From assembly GCF_012849555.1 (NCBI RefSeq), contig NZ_CP051685.1, positions 6,138,001-6,202,000 of the forward strand: DNA of 64,000 nt, given 5' to 3'. Shown one piece after another: positions 40,749 to 48,761 of this stretch. Origin of the DNA: Massilia forsythiae. Its GTDB lineage: Bacteria > Pseudomonadota > Gammaproteobacteria > Burkholderiales > Burkholderiaceae_D. The notes beneath the pieces are model-generated. The model was given only the letters and a program-made list of their open reading frames with translations. It made no database searches and had not been told where the DNA came from. The position numbers and the translations under genes are program-made. Each line of letters starts with the position of its first letter. Position 1 is the stretch's first letter.

Positions 40749-41542
40749 GGCGCGCTCCTTTCGCCATGGCGCGGGCGGCTCCAGGACGGCTTGCCGCGCG
40801 CCAGGCGCCGGCGGTGCAGCGCCGATACCGCCGTGATGCACACCGCCAGCCAGGCGCAGCTCTCGAGCGTGGCGGCCAGCACGTCGGACAGGTAGTGCGC
40901 GCCCAAGACCATGCGCGACAGCGCCACCAGCGCCACCATGCCCGCCGCCGCCACCGCCACCCGCCGTCGCCACGAGGTGGCGCCGCGCAGCAGGTAGCAG
41001 GCCAGCAGGCCGTAGAACACGGTGGCGGCCGCCGTGTGCCCGCTCGGGAAGCTGTAGGTCGCCAGGCTTACCAGCGGCTCGTCGAAGCTGGGACGGGCGC
41101 GCTGGAACACGTTCTTCAGCGCCACGTTGAGCAGCATGCCGCCCGGTACCGCGATCAGGCAGACGATCAGCCAGTAACGGGCGCGGCGGCGCCACAGCCA
41201 CAGCGCCAGCAGCGCCCCCATGATGCCGGAGCCGACGATGCCGTTCCAGTGCGTGATGAAGAACATGACCCTTGTAAAGCCGGGCGTGGCGCGCATGTGG
41301 AACCAGTGCGCCAGCTGCACGTCGAGCACGGTGATGGTATCGCCATCGACGACATCTTCGGCGAGTTCGCCGAAGGCCAGCGCCGCGAACAGGATCAGGG
41401 CCAGGCCGACGGTGAGATAGAGGCCGAATTCGCCCTCGGGCGAGAGCCGCGCCGCGACGAAACGGCGCCAGCGGGCCGGCAACGGGTCGGGTTCAAGAGT
41501 GCGTTCATCAACGTTTTCACTGGCTTGCGGCGGCTTGTCCAT
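40745..41542 (-). CDS. PAP2 superfamily membrane phosphatase
   Basis: 265 residues from ATG 41542. Six transmembrane helices carry the three phosphatase motifs: KNVFQRARP (C1), SFPSGHT (C2) and SRMVLGAHYLSD (C3, nucleophile-activating His and Asp). The family dephosphorylates phosphatidic acid, undecaprenyl pyrophosphate or related lipids at the membrane. The last codons overlap the start of the lipid-kinase gene. Two LexA-type boxes lie 47-81 bases upstream of its start and may also influence it. Confidence 0.94.
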   Translation of the reverse strand: MDKPPQASENVDERTLEPDPLPARWRRFVAARLSPEGEFGLYLTVGLALILFAALAFGELAEDVVDGDTITVLDVQLAHWFHMRATPGFTRVMFFITHWNGIVGSGIMGALLALWLWRRRARYWLIVCLIAVPGGMLLNVALKNVFQRARPSFDEPLVSLATYSFPSGHTAAATVFYGLLACYLLRGATSWRRRVAVAAAGMVALVALSRMVLGAHYLSDVLAATLESCAWLAVCITAVSALHRRRLARGKPSWSRPRHGERSAP

Positions 41543-41588
41543 CGATTTTTTTCGTGACCTTGTCAAAAAACAACAATTTCTATGCAGA

Positions 41589-41623
41589 CTGGTTTTTTAT
41601 ACAGTACCTGTTTTTTTATACAG
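41589..41623. promoter_or_regulatory. Tandem LexA (SOS) boxes
   Basis: Two CTG-N10-CAG boxes in near-direct repeat, CTGGTTTTTTATACAG (41589-41604) and CTGTTTTTTTATACAG (41608-41623). Read on the other strand the second is CTGTATAAAAAAACAG, close to the betaproteobacterial LexA consensus. A TATGAT -10 candidate overlaps the right side (41628-41633). Confidence 0.75.
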
Positions 41624-41676
41624 TACTTATGATATTCTTTAAGCACTCGACCAACACTACTCGAAAAGGGATCGTC

Positions 41677-41889
41677 ATGACCACTCTGAACAGCTCCTTC
41701 GGCTTGCAACACGTTCCAACCGCTTTCATGATGCGCTTCGGCCGCCGCGAAATGCTGGTAACGCGCGACTTCCGCAAGCGCTTCTACGCGGTCAATCCGA
41801 TCATCGAGTGCGATACCGGCGTCGAGCCGGGCCATGTCGAAGTGTTGCTGCTGCGCCGCTGGCTGCTGATCCTGTCGAAAGCCCATTGA
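41677..41889 (+). CDS. Small SOS-type protein of unknown function
   Basis: 70 residues from ATG 41677, with AAAAGGG upstream. The sequence is basic in the middle (MMRFGRREMLVTRDFRKRFYAVNPIIECD) and ends in a hydrophobic basic tail (VEVLLLRRWLLILSKAH). There is no signal peptide; the tail could be an amphipathic membrane helix. I recognise no family. Two LexA boxes 54-88 bases upstream, covering the -35/-10 region, make it a strong candidate for a DNA-damage-inducible gene. Small SOS proteins elsewhere inhibit division or are membrane toxins, but that is analogy only. Confidence 0.78.
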   Translation: MTTLNSSFGLQHVPTAFMMRFGRREMLVTRDFRKRFYAVNPIIECDTGVEPGHVEVLLLRRWLLILSKAH

Positions 41890-42022
41890 TCCTTTTTCAC
41901 GATCCATAAAGCGCATAAGGATCATCGTTTATATTCGTTTTCTTTCGTTGGGCAGGCCCCTACCCTATGGGTTCCTGCCCCGGACGCACGATCCGGGCTT
42001 CGCCCCTGTCCGAAAGAAAACG

Positions 42023-43033
42023 ATGTCCAAGAAAAAAATCGCTTCCGCCCTCGCTGCCCTACTCCTGTTGGCCCAACCGGCCGCCTTCGCCGCCGACATC
42101 ACCCTGCTCAACGTCTCCTACGACCCGACCCGCGAGCTGTACCAGGATTTCAACCAGGCCTTCGCACGCCAGTGGAAAGCCAAGACCGGCGATAACGTCA
42201 CCGTCAAGCAATCGCACGGCGGCTCCGGCAAGCAGGCGCGTTCGGTGATCGACGGCCTGTCGGCCGACGTGGTCACGCTGGCGCTGGCCTACGACATCGA
42301 CGCCATCGCCGAGCGCGGCCTGATCGCCCGTAACTGGCAGCAGCGCCTGGCCGACCGCAGCACGCCGTACGCATCGACCATCGTGTTCCTGGTACGCAAG
42401 GGCAACCCGAAGCAGATCCGCGACTGGGCCGACCTGGTCAAGCCGGGCGTGTCCGTGATCACGCCGAACCCGAAGACTTCCGGCGGCGCACGCTGGAACC
42501 ACCTGGCGGCCTGGGGCTATGCGCTGCGCCAGCCGGGCGGCACCGAAGCCTCGGCGCGCGACTACCTCGCCAAGCTGTACAAGAACGTGCCGGTGCTCGA
42601 TTCCGGCGCGCGCGGCGCCACCACCACCTTCGTCGAGCGCGGTATCGGCGACGTGCTGATCGCCTGGGAAAACGAAGCCCTGCTGGCAGTGAAGGAACTC
42701 GGCCCGGACAAGTTCGAAGTGGTGGCGCCGTCGGTCAGCATCCTGGCCGAGCCGCCGGTATCGGTGGTGGACAAGGTGGTCGACAAGCGCGGCACCCGCG
42801 CCGTGGCCGAAGCCTACCTGCAATACCTGTACAGCGCCGAAGGCCAGAAGATCGCCGCCAAGCATTACTACCGCCCGGTGGTGCAGCCTTACGCCAAGCA
42901 ATACGCCGCGCAGTTCCCGGCGGTCAAGCTGTTCACCATCGACGAGGTGGCCGGCGGCTGGACCAAGGCGCAGAAGGCGCACTTCGCGGACGGCGGCCTG
43001 TTCGATCAAATCTATCAGCCAGGCAAGAAATAA
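42023..43033 (+). CDS. sbp: Sulfate/thiosulfate ABC transporter substrate-binding protein
   Basis: 336 residues from ATG 42023. A signal peptide ends AFA|ADI. The mature protein shows the Sbp/CysP signature: LLNVSYDPTRELYQDFNQAFARQWKAKTGDNVTVKQSHGGSGKQARSVIDGLSADVVTLALAYDIDAIAE and later GVSVITPNPKTSGGARWNHLAAWG, whose backbone binds the dehydrated sulfate. No cysT/W/A follows; the gene stands alone before a terminator, so the permease is elsewhere. Confidence 0.94.
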   Translation: MSKKKIASALAALLLLAQPAAFAADITLLNVSYDPTRELYQDFNQAFARQWKAKTGDNVTVKQSHGGSGKQARSVIDGLSADVVTLALAYDIDAIAERGLIARNWQQRLADRSTPYASTIVFLVRKGNPKQIRDWADLVKPGVSVITPNPKTSGGARWNHLAAWGYALRQPGGTEASARDYLAKLYKNVPVLDSGARGATTTFVERGIGDVLIAWENEALLAVKELGPDKFEVVAPSVSILAEPPVSVVDKVVDKRGTRAVAEAYLQYLYSAEGQKIAAKHYYRPVVQPYAKQYAAQFPAVKLFTIDEVAGGWTKAQKAHFADGGLFDQIYQPGKK

Positions 43034-43051
43034 TCCTTTTTGTCTCTCCCG

Positions 43052-43085
43052 AAACGTCCGGCCTCATCGGCCAGGCGTTTTTTTT
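43052..43085 (+). terminator. Rho-independent terminator
   Basis: An imperfect 11-bp stem (AACGTCCGGCC with GGCCAGGCGTT, one mismatch and one G-U) is followed by T8. Ends the sbp transcript. Confidence 0.75.
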
Positions 43086-43242
43086 CGTTCTTGAAAAACA
43101 TACTGTTTACACCATATTGTAAAAAATGACTTGAAATCCGGGATCGGGATACGATTGTCTTATTCATCAGCCTGACGTCCCGGATGTGCTCACGCATGCC
43201 GCGACGCCAGTCGTACGCCAATCCAATGCGAAGGAGCAAGTC

Positions 43243-44277
43243 ATGGCAGTGCAATTACGCAAGATCGATGAACAAGTGATGGTCATTACCGGCGCCACCA
43301 GCGGCATCGGCCTGACCACGGCGCGCATGGCCGCCGAGCAGGGCGCCAGGCTGGTGCTCGCCGCCCGCGGCGCGGACGCCCTCGACCAGCTGGCGAGCGA
43401 ACTGCGCCGCCAGGGCACGCAAGTGGTCACCGTGACCGCCGACGTCGGCGACCCCAAGGACGTGGAGCGCATCGGCAAGGAAGCGATGGAACGCTTAGGC
43501 CGCATCGATACCTGGGTCAACAATGCCGGCATCTCCATCTTCGGCCGCTACGAAGACACCCCGGTGGAAGACATGCAGCGCCTGTTCCAGACCAACTACT
43601 GGGGCGTGGTGCACGGCTCGCTGGAAGCGGTCAAGCACATGAAGCTGCACGGCGGCGGCGCCATCGTCAACCTCGGCAGCGAATTGTCGGAACGCTCGGT
43701 GCCGCTGCAGGGCATGTATTCGGCTTCCAAGCACGCGGTGAAAGCCTTCACCGAATCGCTGCGCATGGAACTGGAAAAGGACAAGGCGCCGATCTCGGTC
43801 ACGCTGATCAAGCCGGCCGCGATCGATACCATGTTCACCGTGCACGCCAAGAACTACATGGACAAGGAACCGGCCCTGCCGGCGCCGATCTACGCGCCGG
43901 AACTGGTGGCCAAGACCATCCTGTACGCCGCCCAGCACCAGAAGCGCGACATCTTCGTCGGCGGCGCCGCCAAGGCGGCCTCGGCGGCCGGCTTCGCCAT
44001 GCCGCGCATCCTCGACAAGTTCATGGAAAAGTCGATGTTCGAGCAGCAGCAATCGCCGATCCCGGCTACGCCCGACCGCAGCGACGCCCTGTACGCGCCG
44101 GATGCGCAGAGCGAACTGCGCCAGCGCCACGGCGTGCCGCAGAAGGTGATCGAGAACTGTGCCTACACCGAGGCGGCAATGCGTTCGCACAAGATCGTGC
44201 CGGCCCTGATCGGCGTGGGCGCCCTGTTCGCGGTCTGGAAACTGGCGCGCCGCCCGTCCCTGCGCAACGCCTTCTGA
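43243..44277 (+). CDS. Short-chain dehydrogenase with C-terminal membrane tail (copy 1)
   Basis: 344 residues from ATG 43243, with AAGGAG upstream. The classical SDR core has VITGATSGIGLTTARMAAEQGA (cofactor loop, arginines favour NADPH), WVNNAGISIFGRYEDTP, LGSELSERSVPLQGMYSASKHAVKAFTESLRMELE (Ser, Tyr and Lys of the catalytic set) and LIKPAAIDTMF. A ~90-residue extension beyond the SDR fold ends in a hydrophobic segment (IVPALIGVGALFAVWKLARRPS), suggesting tail anchoring. Directly followed by a paralogue of the same layout. Substrate unknown. Confidence 0.91.
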   Translation: MAVQLRKIDEQVMVITGATSGIGLTTARMAAEQGARLVLAARGADALDQLASELRRQGTQVVTVTADVGDPKDVERIGKEAMERLGRIDTWVNNAGISIFGRYEDTPVEDMQRLFQTNYWGVVHGSLEAVKHMKLHGGGAIVNLGSELSERSVPLQGMYSASKHAVKAFTESLRMELEKDKAPISVTLIKPAAIDTMFTVHAKNYMDKEPALPAPIYAPELVAKTILYAAQHQKRDIFVGGAAKAASAAGFAMPRILDKFMEKSMFEQQQSPIPATPDRSDALYAPDAQSELRQRHGVPQKVIENCAYTEAAMRSHKIVPALIGVGALFAVWKLARRPSLRNAF

Positions 44278-44290
44278 TAAAGGAACAAGC

Positions 44291-45313
44291 ATGTCCATCA
44301 AGCTCAAGAAACTCGACGAACAAGTGGTCGTGATCACCGGTGCCACCAGCGGCATCGGCCTGGCGACGGCCCGCATGGCGGCCGAAAAAGGCGCGAAACT
44401 GGTGCTGGCGGCGCGCGACGGCGATGCCCTCGATACCCTGGCGCACGAGATGCGCCAGCGCGGCGTGGAAGCGGTAACGGTGGCCGCCGACGTCGGCGAA
44501 CAGGCCGACGTCAAGCGCATCGGCGACAAGGCGATCGAACGCTTCGGCCGTGTCGACACCTGGATCAACAATGCCGGTTCCAGCGTGTACGGCACCAACG
44601 AGCAGGTGGCGCTGGAAGACATGCAGCGCGTGATGCAGACCAATCTCTGGGGCGTGGTGCAGGGTTCGCTGGAAGCGGTGAAGCTGCTCAGGGCGCACGG
44701 CGGCGGCGCCATCATCAACCTCGGCAGCGAAGTGTCGGACCGCTCGGTGCCGCTGCAGGGCACCTACGCAGCGTCCAAGCACGCGATCAAGGCATTCACC
44801 GAATCGCTGCGCATGGAGCTGGAAAAGGACGAGGCGCCGATTTCGCTCACGCTGATCAAGCCGGCCGCGATCGCCACGCCCTTCCCCAGGCACGCCAAGA
44901 ACTACATGGACAAGGAGCCGACGCTGCCGCAGCCGATCTATGCGCCGGAGCTGGCTGCAGAGACCATCCTGTACGCCGCGGAGCATCCGCAGCGCGACCT
45001 GTTCGTGGGCGGGCAAGCCAAGTTCATGTCGATCGTCTCGCAATTGCTGCCGCGCTCCACCGACCGCCTGATGCGCGCCGTCTTCTTCGGCGCACAAAAA
45101 GCCGACCAGCCTACATCGCCGGCACGGCGCGACGCCCTGCACAGCCCGGACGCGCGCCACGCACTGCGCCAGCGCGCCAGCATTGCGCACCGGGTGGTCG
45201 AGCACAGCGCCTACCTCACCGCCGTCAAGAATCCGGCGGCCACCAAGACCGTGCTGGCGGGCGGCGTGCTGCTGGCAGCGTGGGCGCTGACGCGGCGTCC
45301 GCAGCGCTCATGA
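44291..45313 (+). CDS. Short-chain dehydrogenase with C-terminal membrane tail (copy 2)
   Basis: 340 residues, 13 bases after copy 1, with AAAGGAAC upstream. Roughly 65% identical to it by eye, with the same active-site motifs (VITGATSGIGLATARMAAEKGA, WINNAGSSVYG, LGSEVSDRSVPLQGTYAASKHAIKAF) and C-terminal hydrophobic tail (TVLAGGVLLAAWALTRRPQ). The end of the middle region differs (GGQAKFMSIVSQLLPRSTDRLMRAV), so the two may have different substrates or form a heterodimer. A tandem duplication within one operon. Confidence 0.91.
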   Translation: MSIKLKKLDEQVVVITGATSGIGLATARMAAEKGAKLVLAARDGDALDTLAHEMRQRGVEAVTVAADVGEQADVKRIGDKAIERFGRVDTWINNAGSSVYGTNEQVALEDMQRVMQTNLWGVVQGSLEAVKLLRAHGGGAIINLGSEVSDRSVPLQGTYAASKHAIKAFTESLRMELEKDEAPISLTLIKPAAIATPFPRHAKNYMDKEPTLPQPIYAPELAAETILYAAEHPQRDLFVGGQAKFMSIVSQLLPRSTDRLMRAVFFGAQKADQPTSPARRDALHSPDARHALRQRASIAHRVVEHSAYLTAVKNPAATKTVLAGGVLLAAWALTRRPQRS

Positions 45314-45335
45314 CTCCAGTGGTTACCGCGCATTC

Positions 45336-45433
45336 GTAGGGTGGCCGGGTTTCCCGTCCACGCGTTCAAATAACGCATGCATCCGTTGAACGCGTGGACG
45401 GCGGAGCCGCCTTGCCGGCCGCGCCCACCCTAC
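45336..45433. repeat. 98-bp nested inverted-repeat element (MITE/BIME-like)
   Basis: Terminal GTAGGGTGG (45336-45344) and CCACCCTAC (45425-45433) flank a perfect internal inverted pair, CCGTCCACGCGTTCAA (45354-45369) and TTGAACGCGTGGACGG (45386-45401). A degenerate copy is at 30832-30906. Non-coding; resembles dispersed intergenic elements of Oxalobacteraceae. Confidence 0.75.
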
Positions 45434-45461
45434 AATTGACACGCAGCCAGCAATGAGAAAC

Positions 45462-45494
45462 AAAAAGCCGGGCAGCGCAAGCTGTCCGGCTTTT
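45462..45494. terminator. Bidirectional terminator
   Basis: AAAAAGCCGGGCAGC and GCTGTCCGGCTTTT form a long stem (one G-U) with A- and T-runs on either side, serving the SDR pair and the convergent acidic-protein gene. Confidence 0.85.
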
Positions 45495-45533
45495 GTCGTT
45501 CGTTGCGGCACCGACGGCGCCGCTTGCGCATTC

Positions 45534-45971
45534 TTACTTGCCCGGTGCCGGTCCGCGCGGCGGTTGGCTGCCGAGGAAATCGACGTCCTCATCGGTCAGC
45601 GGCAGGTCGGGAATCGATTCGATGCGGTCGGTGTCGATATCGGCGCCATCGCGCGCCAGGATGTCGCGGCCGGCCGCGGCGCGCTCGCCGGTGCCGCCGA
45701 AATCGCTGTCGCCTTCAAAAGACGGATCGCCCAGGTCGGCGCCGGCGCTGTCGTGGGCATAGCCTGCCTCGTTGTCCGAGGTGGTGCCGGTATCCAGGTG
45801 CAGCACCTGGTCGTCGTCCAGGTTGGCCGCGAAGCCCGGGCCGCCGACGACATCGCTGCCGCTGTCGGAAATGTCGCTCGGGCCGAGGGCATCGACGCCA
45901 TGGCCTTTGCCGAGGCTACGGTCGGGTGCTTCCGGGAAGTTGTCCGGATCAAGTGTACTCGTGCCAGTCAT
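45534..45971 (-). CDS. Acidic, disordered hypothetical protein
   Basis: 145 residues, with GGAG upstream. Strongly acidic and glycine/aspartate-rich throughout (DISDSGSDVVGGPGFAANLDDDQVLHLDTGTTSDNEAGY), with no cysteines or hydrophobic segments, so predicted disordered and cytoplasmic. The C-terminal IESIPDLPLTDEDVDFLGSQPPRGPAPGK is the most structured-looking part. I recognise no family with certainty; similar acidic proteins occur singly in Burkholderiales genomes. Coding status rests on clean length, ribosome site and the flanking bidirectional terminator. Confidence 0.75.
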   Translation of the reverse strand: MTGTSTLDPDNFPEAPDRSLGKGHGVDALGPSDISDSGSDVVGGPGFAANLDDDQVLHLDTGTTSDNEAGYAHDSAGADLGDPSFEGDSDFGGTGERAAAGRDILARDGADIDTDRIESIPDLPLTDEDVDFLGSQPPRGPAPGK

Positions 45972-46060
45972 AAAATCTCCAATCGATACTGTGAATAAGC
46001 TGCATAACGTGGTGACAGGCTACCCGGTTTTGCGTTTTCGCGTCGCCACGCTAAGGGTGC

Positions 46061-47134
46061 TCAAAACGAATGGCGCATGCCGACGTTGACGGCCGAACTG
46101 CCGCCGGCGCGGGTGCCGCTGAGCAGCAGGCCCGCGCTGCTGGTGGTGACCGTATGCGACAACGCCGCATAGAAATCGGTCTTGCGCGACACCACGTAGC
46201 TGGCGCCGACGGCGACCTGGTTGGCGTCGCGGTTGGCCAGGTCGCGGTCGTTCTTGTGGACCATCGAGGCCAGGAAGGTGGTCGAGCGCGTCATCGGCAC
46301 CGCCACGCCCACCAGCGTGTCGCGGCTGTCGGTAGACGAGGTGCCGGCCATGCCTGCGCCGTACGGATTGTCGGGGTTGTACAGCGGCGAGTTGCCCCAG
46401 CCGCGGTTGGCCGCGTAGGCCGCGTACGCCGTGCCCCAGCGCGTGTGCAGGTTGGCGGCGAGGATCGAGTTCTTGGCGTCCATGTTGCTGTCGGCGAAAT
46501 AGTTCAGCCGGGTCTGGGCGACGTGGCGATTCTGGTGCGCGGCGCGCAGCGACAGCATGCCGAAGTCGGCGCCGACCGTCATGCCCCAGGCGCGGTTGGC
46601 CAGACCGTTGCCACCCGGCGAATCGACGGTCCAGGAACCGCCGGTCGAAATGTTGTCCATCTGCGTGCTGTAGTAGCGTACGCTGTCGCTGGCGAGCTTG
46701 CCGTTGGCGTCGACCAGCTCGCGGCCCTTGGCCGCCGCGACGCCATGCGCGGGGTCGGCCACGTCGGCGCGCGCGACATATTCGAAATCGTACTGGCTGC
46801 CCAGGATGAAAGGCGCCGATGCGCTGCCCGCATTCTGGCCGCCGAGGTGGTCGGCGGTCCGGTGCGGCGGCGCCTGCCGGCTGCCCGGCCCCTGGCGCAC
46901 CGCGCCGTACTGGCCGGCGTCGTGCTGTTCGGGAATGCCGGTGAAGACCGCGATGTCGTGACTGCCTGCGGGCGCAGCAGCAGGCAGGTGCCTGGCCGCC
47001 GGCATGGCGGCGGTGTCGTCGCCTGTGCAATCGGCACAGGCCGATGCCGGCCCGGCGACAGCCGTTTCCTGCTGTGCGCACGCCAGCGTGGCCCAGCTCC
47101 CCAACACGATACTTGCAACGATCAGCTTGTTCAT
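46061..47134 (-). CDS. Gram-negative porin, atypical N-terminal half
   Basis: 357 residues with a signal peptide (MNKLIVASIVLGSWATLACA). The C-terminal ~245 residues look like a betaproteobacterial trimeric porin: SQYDFEYVARADV, RAWGMTVGADFGMLSLRAAHQNRHV, NLHTRWGTAYAAYAANRGWG, TTFLASMVHKNDRDLANRDANQVAVGASYVVSRKTDFYAALSHT and the terminal GMRHSF with C-terminal Phe. The first ~95 mature residues are unlike the usual SSVTLYG strand block; they are cysteine-containing and Pro/Ala/Gln-rich, so several N-terminal strands seem replaced or lost. It may be a remodelled or decaying porin. Confidence 0.82.
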   Translation of the reverse strand: MNKLIVASIVLGSWATLACAQQETAVAGPASACADCTGDDTAAMPAARHLPAAAPAGSHDIAVFTGIPEQHDAGQYGAVRQGPGSRQAPPHRTADHLGGQNAGSASAPFILGSQYDFEYVARADVADPAHGVAAAKGRELVDANGKLASDSVRYYSTQMDNISTGGSWTVDSPGGNGLANRAWGMTVGADFGMLSLRAAHQNRHVAQTRLNYFADSNMDAKNSILAANLHTRWGTAYAAYAANRGWGNSPLYNPDNPYGAGMAGTSSTDSRDTLVGVAVPMTRSTTFLASMVHKNDRDLANRDANQVAVGASYVVSRKTDFYAALSHTVTTSSAGLLLSGTRAGGSSAVNVGMRHSF

Positions 47135-47342
47135 GGCGCAATCCTCTCTACGCCTCTACGTTACCTTCACTATAACGGACCCTTCTGTCCAATATCGTAC
47201 GGACAAGCTACCCGATCGTCCCGTGTTTTTGTCGGCCCATTCCGACACGCATCGATTGCAACGCATGGACCGCACTTGTTTCTGGATTTTCGACGGGGAA
47301 TCGCATAGAGTCTCGATGTACCTAAACTACAGGATAATGAGA

Positions 47343-48719
47343 ATGAAGAGACAGCTTGGACGTACCCTGACTACAATGCTGCTTGCGGCCTGCGCCGCCC
47401 TGCCCGCCCTGTCGATTGCAGCCGCCTCCAGCGTGCCTGCGACGCCGACCGTGCCGATGGCCCATGTCGACTGGTCGCGCAATGCCAACATCTACGAAGT
47501 CAACATCCGTCAGTTCACGAAGGAAGGCAGCTTCAACGCCTTCGCCAAGCATCTGCCACGCTTGAAGAAGATGGGCGTCGATATCCTGTGGCTGATGCCG
47601 GTGCAGCCGATCGGCGTGAAGAACCGCAAGGGCACGCTGGGCAGCTATTACGCGGTGCGCGACTATACCGCCGTGAACCCGGAGTTCGGCACCATGGACG
47701 ACCTGCGCAGCCTGGTGAAGCAGGCGCATGCCCTGGGCATGCACGTGATCATCGACTTGGTCGCCAACCACACCGCGTTCGACAATCCCTGGACCGTCAA
47801 GCACAAGGACTGGTACCTGAAGAACGACAAGGGCGAGATCTACCCGGTCACGTATACCGATGGCGCCGAACCGGAATACTGGACCGACGTCACCGGCCTG
47901 GACTGGAACAACAAGGCGCTGTGGCAGGGCATGACGGACGCGATGCTGTTCTGGGTGCGCGAAGCCGACATCGACGGCTTCCGCTGCGACGTCGCCGGCA
48001 AGGTGCCGACCCCGTTCTGGAACGGGGCGCGCGCCGCGCTCGACCGCGTGAAGCCGGTGTTCATGCTGGCCGAGGCCGACAAGCCGGAGCTGCACGAACA
48101 CGCGTTCGACATGACCTACGGATGGGACACCAAGGACCTGTTCAAGGACATCGCCAAGGGCAAGGCCGATGCACGCACGCTCAAGGCCTTTCTCGCCAAT
48201 CCGCCCAAGGCATTCCCGCCGGGCGCCTACCGCATGCGCTTCACCAGCAACCACGACGAGAATTCCTGGGCCGGCAGCGACGTCGAACTGTACGGCCCGG
48301 CCTTCAAGGCGATGGCGGTGCTGGCGGCGACGCTGCCCGGCATGCCGCTGGTCTACGGCGGCCAGGAATCCGTGCTCGACAAGCGCATCCAGTTCTTCGA
48401 AAAGGACCCGGTCGACTGGAAGAACTATGCCCTCGCCCCCTTCTATACCGACCTGCTGGCCCTCAAGCACGCCAACCCGGCGCTGTGGAACGGCCAGTAC
48501 GGCGGCGACGCGCAGGTGCTGGACACCGGCAACGACAAGGTGTTCGCCTTCCGCCGCGAGCGCGACGGCAACACGGTGCAGGTGACGGTGAACCTGTCGA
48601 ACGCGGCGCAGGCGTACGCGCCGGCGGGCGCCGGCGCGCGCCAGCAGGCGCAGCAGAGCCTGGCGCCGTGGGATTACCGCATCGACGTCACGGAGTCCAA
48701 GCGCAGCGTGCGGCGTTGA
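47343..48719 (+). CDS. Secreted GH13 alpha-amylase family enzyme
   Basis: 458 residues from ATG 47343, with AGGA upstream (47337 ATG is an alternative). A signal peptide ends LSIAA|ASS or nearby. GH13 motifs: VDILWLMPVQPIGVKNRKGTLGSYYAVRDY, VIIDLVANHT (region I), DIDGFRCDVAG (region II, nucleophile Asp), FMLAEAD (region III, acid/base Glu) and FTSNHDEN (region IV, Asp). A short C-terminal beta domain follows. Likely a periplasmic or secreted alpha-glucan or malto-oligosaccharide hydrolase. Divergent from the porin, which may import the products. Confidence 0.93.
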   Translation: MKRQLGRTLTTMLLAACAALPALSIAAASSVPATPTVPMAHVDWSRNANIYEVNIRQFTKEGSFNAFAKHLPRLKKMGVDILWLMPVQPIGVKNRKGTLGSYYAVRDYTAVNPEFGTMDDLRSLVKQAHALGMHVIIDLVANHTAFDNPWTVKHKDWYLKNDKGEIYPVTYTDGAEPEYWTDVTGLDWNNKALWQGMTDAMLFWVREADIDGFRCDVAGKVPTPFWNGARAALDRVKPVFMLAEADKPELHEHAFDMTYGWDTKDLFKDIAKGKADARTLKAFLANPPKAFPPGAYRMRFTSNHDENSWAGSDVELYGPAFKAMAVLAATLPGMPLVYGGQESVLDKRIQFFEKDPVDWKNYALAPFYTDLLALKHANPALWNGQYGGDAQVLDTGNDKVFAFRRERDGNTVQVTVNLSNAAQAYAPAGAGARQQAQQSLAPWDYRIDVTESKRSVRR

Positions 48720-48761
48720 GGCGTGATGCGCGGTACGTAGGATGGACGTTACGCATTGCCC

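Noticed and set aside
43091..43125. ACTGTTTACACCATATTG as a LexA box
   Set aside because: The second half is ATTG rather than CAG at the required spacing.
47187..47200. GTCCA-ATAT-CGTAC in the porin-amylase intergenic region as a further regulon site
   Set aside because: Left half-site is poor and only TAACGT at 23 bases on the porin side fits; too weak to include.
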